A stretch of DNA of 64,000 bases, taken from Aphanomyces cochlioides (lineage: Eukaryota > Oomycota > Saprolegniomycetes > Saprolegniales > Verrucalvaceae). A program made the position numbers and the translations under genes. The stretch spans positions 2,108,001-2,172,000 of the forward strand of contig JAHQRK010000006.1 in NCBI GenBank assembly GCA_019828595.1, read 5' to 3'. Below are positions 56,981-64,000 of the stretch, in pieces. Positions within the stretch are counted from its first letter, which is position 1; each line of letters opens with the position of its first letter. The notes beneath the pieces were generated by a model. It had not been told where the DNA came from. It was given only the letters and a program-made list of their open reading frames with translations, and did not search any database.

Positions 56981-57043
56981 GATTGGTTAAAAGTTTTGAT
57001 TTTTAGCCAATTGAACTCGATTATTGTATCGTTACAGCCAATA
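56981..57043. promoter_or_regulatory. Three CCAAT boxes before PDK1
   Basis: GATTGGTT at 56981-56988, AGCCAATTG at 57005-57013 and CAGCCAATAAG at 57036-57046, all within 200 bp of the PDK1 start and in mixed orientation. Confidence 0.45.
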
Positions 57044-57179
57044 AGACATGAACGTGTTTTTGTATTGGTAACTCCTATACAATACAATTTTCAAATGCAG
57101 TAGAACTGTAAACTGAATACTTTCAGGCCGCTCGCCATCAAAAGGCGTCGGGACACACGAGGTCGAGGGCGGTGGAACG

Positions 57180-59125
<1,946 letters not shown>

Positions 59126-59299
59126 ATAGATGTCAATGATGGTACACTCTGAACACTACGAACCATCTTCCCATATTTTTCATCGCTTTCGTCTCGTCAT
59201 TCGTCCACCTCATCAGACGTGGCTTGGCAAATGGTTGTCCAAACACAAATAGTGCTGTTCGTCCAAGGCTACTTGTCCTCTTTCAATCATATCGTCTGA

Positions 59300-60331
59300 A
59301 TGAAGTTCCGGCGCACGTTTGCGCCATGGAGGATTGACGTCGACTTGGAATACACCGATCTTCGCAATCACACACCTCTCGATAGACAGGGGCTGCTTTT
59401 GCGCAATCATCCTAACAATCTTGACGCTTCTCCCATGTGATACAGGGTGTCGACGCGGCTTCTTGTGGCGCTTGTTGCGCATTGCACATCCCTTCAGTCG
59501 TCCGGATTGACGTTGATGGTTTAAATGCACTTGCGGCGATTGGTGCGTTCTCGACCAATCTTGAGCGGTCGTTCGACCGACTTCAATCAGAACTACCTTG
59601 TGGTTTCGCTTACAATTTGTATGGTATACAAACTCCAAGATGATCCAAAAGAACATGGTTCGTTATCCGGAGGGTTTTTCCGACGGATTGTGAAACTTGA
59701 AGTTGTTTCGACAAACACAAGTCGCCGCGCCCTCATTCGGAATTGTACTGCGTGGCGCGTAAGACAACAGACGGACGCGGCGCATATCTTGGAGCATATG
59801 AAGCGGGAATCGAATGCGTTAACTAAGCAAGAAGCGTCATGGAGTCGTGAAGATGGTTCACAGAGAGAAGGAACGATCGTCGCCATGAGACCCCAAATTG
59901 TCGTGCCCAAAGAATGCTTGACCATGATGACCAAGACAAGCCCGCTGTCGGTCCATGCGCTACATGCAGGTGTGGAATGCGAACTGTCGTACATGGGTTA
60001 CGACTTCGCAGCAGAGTTTCTCTTTTGGAAGGAAGAGAACTTGGCGTTGTTGGAAATGTCGTTTCCAGCCATGGACCGCGATATCCTAGAAGAAGTGTTG
60101 GTCGAAACGGAGTTTGACCTCGGTGCTGCCGTCGATGTGATTCGATCGCGAGTCGATGTGATCAACGACATGGGTGGTGAAGTGTCGCTCGATGCCATGT
60201 TGCACCAGTATGGAGAAACCACAAGGTCAGCTCACGAATGGGTCTTGATCCAAGACGACTGGGAAATCGTCGACGACACACAGCTTGCCTTTGCTGACGT
60301 GCCTCGAATCGACGCGCCTGCATTCCACTGA
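59300..60331 (+). CDS. CUE-domain protein, 5' part unresolved
   Basis: The last exon (from about 59691 to the stop at 60331) is clear: GFFRRIVKLEVVSTN and, near the end, LALLEMSFPAMDRDILEEVL followed by VETEFDLGAAVDVIRS. The latter fits a CUE ubiquitin-binding domain (MFP-like and LL-like motifs). A 49-nt intron at about 59642-59690 joins it to an exon reading VRIDVDGLNALAAIGAFSTN and LQSELPCGFAYNLY. Further upstream an ATG at 59300 starts MKFRRTFAPWRIDVDLEYTD, which also looks coding, but the splice between these parts was not resolved. A ubiquitin-linked role is inferred from the CUE domain alone. Confidence 0.55.
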
Positions 60332-60408
60332 ATTCGCGCCTTATCTATGTGTTGGGAAAGAAGAACGTGTATTTATCTTCCGTAAACTATTCAATTATAA
60401 GCTCATAT

Positions 60409-60954
60409 TTACTCATTCCATTCTTCGCGCGTGAGGAGCTCCAGTGATGCCTCTGTTGAGCCTGGCATGACGGGACGAATCTTAGCTCTCCCCCGCCTGT
60501 CGACGTCCTTGCCCTACATTCTCAGTCACGTTAGGAGAATGGTGATCTGGGTGTTCTAGATTTCGACTTGCGCACGTTGTTCCCTTTCCCACTCGTCGGG
60601 CAGAGTCGAGCAGGGAGTGGACATTTGTTTGTTCGTGGAGGTGGATGGAATATTTCATGCCGCGATTTGTATCGTCTTCAGTCCAGCGCTTCATTGTTCT
60701 TCTGCCGTTCAACATGGACGACGACTTCACCCATGCGATCAGAAACAAGACGAGCTGAGAAAGATATACATGACGATCAGGTGGGTTTCTCCACAGAGAA
60801 ATGCAGCATTAGCGCACATTCTCTGTGCATATTCTTCCTCCCAAGCTTCAACGAGACTCTTCGTGGCGCCACATCAAGGCAAGAGACCGCTTCGAATCTT
60901 CTCGTCTTGAAGCTTCCCCGACATTCGTTCCGCCAATTGCGTGATAAATGACAT
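60409..60954 (-). CDS. One or two small unknown genes
   Basis: From the ATG at 60954 an exon reads MSFITQLAERMSGKLQDEKI. A 42-nt GT-AG intron leads to WEEEYAQRMCANAAFLCGET. A second coding-like part starts MSTPCSTLPDEWEREQRAQ near 60600, crosses a possible 54-nt intron and ends KIRPVMPGSTEASLELLTRE with a stop at 60409-60411. Whether these are one gene or two is unclear; the connecting splice was not found. No family recognised. Confidence 0.35.
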
Positions 60955-60997
60955 GGAAGGAAAAGTTCAACTTGAAAATTTCCAACGTTGAGCAATA

Positions 60998-61080
60998 TGA
61001 TTGGTCTATAAGCCAATCATAGTCAGTAAATGATCATTGTGATTTCTGACTGGCTGCCAATTTTATTTATTAGCCAATCA
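60998..61080. promoter_or_regulatory. CCAAT boxes upstream of OGT-like gene
   Basis: TGATTGGT near 60999, AGCCAATCA at 61011-61019 and TAGCCAATCA at 61071-61080, in both orientations. They are separated from the gene start by a 274-bp MITE. Confidence 0.45.
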
Positions 61081-61103
61081 TACAGCTGCATTTCAATTAT
61101 TTA

Positions 61104-61383
61104 TAAGGGTGCGTCTGGCAAAAATTCAAAATCCATATGCCATTTTCAGCTAAATTGGGATCAACGATTTATGGCATATTCAGAATGGAGGTAAAACCTC
61201 CATTTCGTAAAATGGCATTTTGGGAGCCTCCAGTGAGTATATCCCAACCGAAAATATTGGATTTGGTGCAAAACTCTCTGAGATAATCAAGTTCATATTT
61301 TGACCTCAATTATTGAATTTGGCCTCAAAATGGCATTTTGGGCCTATTTATTGTAATATTTTCGGTTGCCAGACGGGCCCTAA
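61104..61383. mobile_element. Harbinger-like MITE 3 (274 bp) at OGT start
   Basis: The element at 61107-61380 starts GGGTGCGTCTGGCAA and ends with the complement of GGGCCCGTCTGGCAACC. TAA duplications lie at 61104-61106 and 61381-61383. It contains several copies of AAATGGCATTTTG-like sequence. The start codon of the next gene is at 61388, so the element forms most of the 5' leader. Confidence 0.8.
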
Positions 61384-61387
61384 GCCA

Positions 61388-64000
61388 ATGAAAACATTTT
61401 GCGCGAATTTGAGATCTTTCATGCTTCCACGGAAAGGACTTGCGCTCCTGCTCGTCTCTCTCGTAGCATGCTACAGCTTTCTCTATCCAACGACGCCAGA
61501 GAATCACTACCAAGTCAATGCAGCTCTGCGTCAGTATATTTTAGCCCTGCGTGCGGTCAACGAACAACGGACTGATGACGCGGAAAACCACTACAAAGCT
61601 GCAATCCGCGAATATGAATTCTTTGGCCCGGCCTTCAACAACCTTGGTATCCTCATGCATAAAAAGGGACTTGTCGATGCTGCTCTGGAGTTGCACGCGT
61701 ATGCAGTTTCGGTTGCCCTCCAGGAAAAAGACTGGGAGACGTTTGCGTCCGCGCAGAACAACCTGGGATATTTAGTGCGCAGAGGTCACGAGAAGAGCTA
61801 CGAACAAACCCTGTTGGCCATTCACCACTTTGACCAAGCGCTTCAGATTTCACCACCTAATTGCTCCGTGGATGTGTATGTCTCATTGTTGTACAACAAA
61901 GCGTCAGCACTGTATGGTATTGGTCAGCTTGACGAAGCCCAAGCACTCTTGGTGAAGGTTTTAGCTCTCAATCCATCTCATGGCAGCGCTCACTTGGACA
62001 TGGGAAACATTTATTTTCACCAGTACGTCTTATAACAGGGCTGAAATATTTACGATCAATGATAGAGGCAAGATGAGTCAGGCATTGCATCACCAGTCTT
62101 TGCTGGTGACGGTCGGAAAAACTCTCCGTGAAGTTGTCGGTGCTCTTAACAACAAAGGCCAACTTCTCAAGGACTTGGGCCTTGTCAAAGAAGCCCTCAT
62201 TGCTCACACACAGGCCTTAGCCCTAAAACCAGAGGACGGTAACACAATGCTCAATGTCATTACAGCAAGACGACAACTTTGCATGTGGATCGACGCTGAC
62301 TCATGGCATGACCGCTTACTCGAAGTCACAATGTCAGAGATCAGGGTATTCCATTTGCTCATATGGGCTAGTTTTGATTCCATTTTAGCGTGGAGAAGTG
62401 CCTTCGCTGCTACCGTACGATGCGACTCTGATGGCGATATCTGACGACGTGAAAAAACAAATTGCAATCGCCAATTCGGTCCAGTGGGATCAGAGCACTC
62501 GAGTCACTCTGACAGGCACTGAGGCGACACCACGAGAACAACTACGTATCGGATATATTAGCTATGATTTTCGCAATCACCCTATGGGCCAGCTGACAAT
62601 TGGAGCTTTGGAGCAGCATAACCACTCGCGTGTCCAAGTGTTTGCTTACTCGTATGGACCAAACGACGCCTCAGAGTGGCGGCTCCGTAGCGAGGCTGCG
62701 AGCGATGTATTCCGAGACGTGCAAGAATCCTCCGATGTTGCCATTGCGACGCAAATTGCCGCCGACAAAATCCATATTTTGATCGACCTAATGGCCCACA
62801 CACGTGGATCTCGCGTTGGGATCATGGGACTTAAGCCAGCACCAATTGTAATAAACTACTTGGGCTACCCTGGCACCATGGGCGGTTCCTTCACAGACTA
62901 CGCAATCGTAGATGCTGCAGTTGTTCCACCGACTCGTGCAGCTGACACCTTTACCGAGAAGCTAGTGTACTTGCCACACACGTACCAAGTGAACGACTAC
63001 GACTGGGCCACACCTACAACAATTGAGCAACCGCTGAGAGCCGACGGACATTTCATCTTCTGCAATTTCAACACGATCAACAAGATGGAGCCACTCTCGT
63101 TTGACACGTGGATGCGTATACTCTATCGAGTACCACACAGCGTCCTCTATCTCCTGGAGCCGTCGCGAGTGGATGCTGGTGTTATGAAGACTTTTTTGGC
63201 TGAGGCGGCAGCCCGCGGCATAAGCCCTTCGCGTATATTCTTTGCCCCTCGTGCTCCTCGTGCACTGCACTTGGCTCGCCTGAAAGATGCACATTTGTTT
63301 CTTGATTCCTTTATTTACAATGCCCATACGACTGCAAGTGATATGCTATGGGCTTATCTACCGATAGTGACATTGTGGGGCGACACATTTGCTAGCCGCG
63401 TTGCTGCAAGCTTAGTGACCACGGCTCTCAATGCGTCGACTATCTGGACGACTTACTCCATCAAAGAGTACGAAGATTTGGCGGTGGCTCTAGCAACCAC
63501 CCACCGACCATGGCTGAACAAACTACGTCAGCAGCTGGCCCAGCGAGTACTGGAAAACCCAATCTTTGACAATCGAAGAACGACCCACCACTTGGAACAC
63601 GCTATGATGTGCATGGCTAACCTGGGACCGGAGCGCATGCACATTGTTGTAGATCCTCAAGATCGAAAACGACCACCACCTCGGTCTGTCGATGAAATTG
63701 TGGCTCAAATGACCCAAAAGGCATTGGCATTGCATCAAACAGGCGACTTGGACACTGCTGAAGCTGGCTACATGCGGCTCTTGGATATTTACCCCACATA
63801 TCACGACGCATTGCATTTGTATGGACTTCTCCTCTACCAGCGGAACAACTCCAAAAAAGCGCTCGACTATATGCTAAAATCTGTCGAAATTATGCCGAAC
63901 GTGGGTTTCTACCGCGGAAATCTAGGACAAGTCTATCAGAGTCTCAACGACACGAACAACGCAATTGATCAGGTTGATCGCCCCATTCCGATGGACTATG
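61388..64000 (+). CDS. TPR-containing O-GlcNAc transferase-like (GT41), partial
   Basis: Exons 61388-62022, 62066-62345 and 62389 to the window end; introns are 43 nt each and in phase. The N-terminus has a hydrophobic helix (GLALLLVSLVACYSFLYP) after a basic stretch, so it may be a signal anchor, unlike cytosolic OGT. TPR repeats follow (FNNLGILMHKKGLVDAALEL, LNNKGQLLKDLGLVKEAL). The GT41 catalytic region then starts: LRIGYISYDFRNHPMGQL, INYLGYPGTMGGSFTDYAIV, LVYLPHTYQVNDYD and VTLWGDTFASRVAASLV. After it, new TPRs begin (HLYGLLLYQRNNSKKALDYM). OGT/SPINDLY-type enzymes transfer a sugar from a nucleotide donor to Ser/Thr of proteins. The 3' end lies outside the window. Confidence 0.85.

Overview
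The window looks like nuclear DNA of an oomycete, probably a saprolegnialean such as Aphanomyces. This is an inference from the gene set and from the intron style: almost every intron I could reconstruct is 36-51 nt, GT-AG, inside very compact gene neighbourhoods. The flagellar and cilium genes (IFT57, kinesin) fit a zoosporic organism. I made no database search. Exon models below were built by hand. Those marked 'closes in frame' have total coding length divisible by three with no internal stop.

Left part (1-15.5 kb): a mitochondrial PPR-like gene and a TBC-like gene converge 6 bp apart. Next to them is a 272-residue gene on the minus strand (3494-15520). Two of its roughly 40-nt introns each hold a complete Ty1/copia-type LTR retrotransposon (5.7 and 5.25 kb). 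Both elements have decayed reading frames. One carries an in-place inversion of about 0.5 kb.

Middle (15.5-31.3 kb): a gene-poor repeat region. It holds two Harbinger-like MITEs with TAA/TTA duplications, a hAT transposase relic, a MULE transposase with a single nonsense codon, a Stowaway-like inverted-repeat element with a TA duplication, a chromodomain Ty3/gypsy element on the minus strand with matching LTRs and a GTTGC duplication, a second gypsy fragment, and two inverted copies of a GGTCA-rich motif cluster.

Right part (31.4-64 kb): dense housekeeping genes. Trafficking and cytoskeleton: an EH-domain endocytic scaffold with many GFGDF repeats, NECAP, RhoGDI and a small kinesin. Cilium: a NEK6/7-type kinase that continues in frame into IFT57, directly downstream of the kinesin. 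Core metabolism and maintenance: CIAO2B (cytosolic Fe-S assembly) and bystin (40S biogenesis) from one short bidirectional promoter, ALG2 (N-glycan assembly), NTH1 (base excision repair), an MFS transporter and two tandem F-box-like genes. Signalling: an alpha-kinase with a SHOCT-like N-terminal segment, PDK1 with a GC-AG intron, and an OGT-like TPR glycosyltransferase that runs off the end and has a Harbinger-like MITE 7 bp before its start codon. Promoters here repeatedly carry CCAAT boxes, often in opposed pairs.
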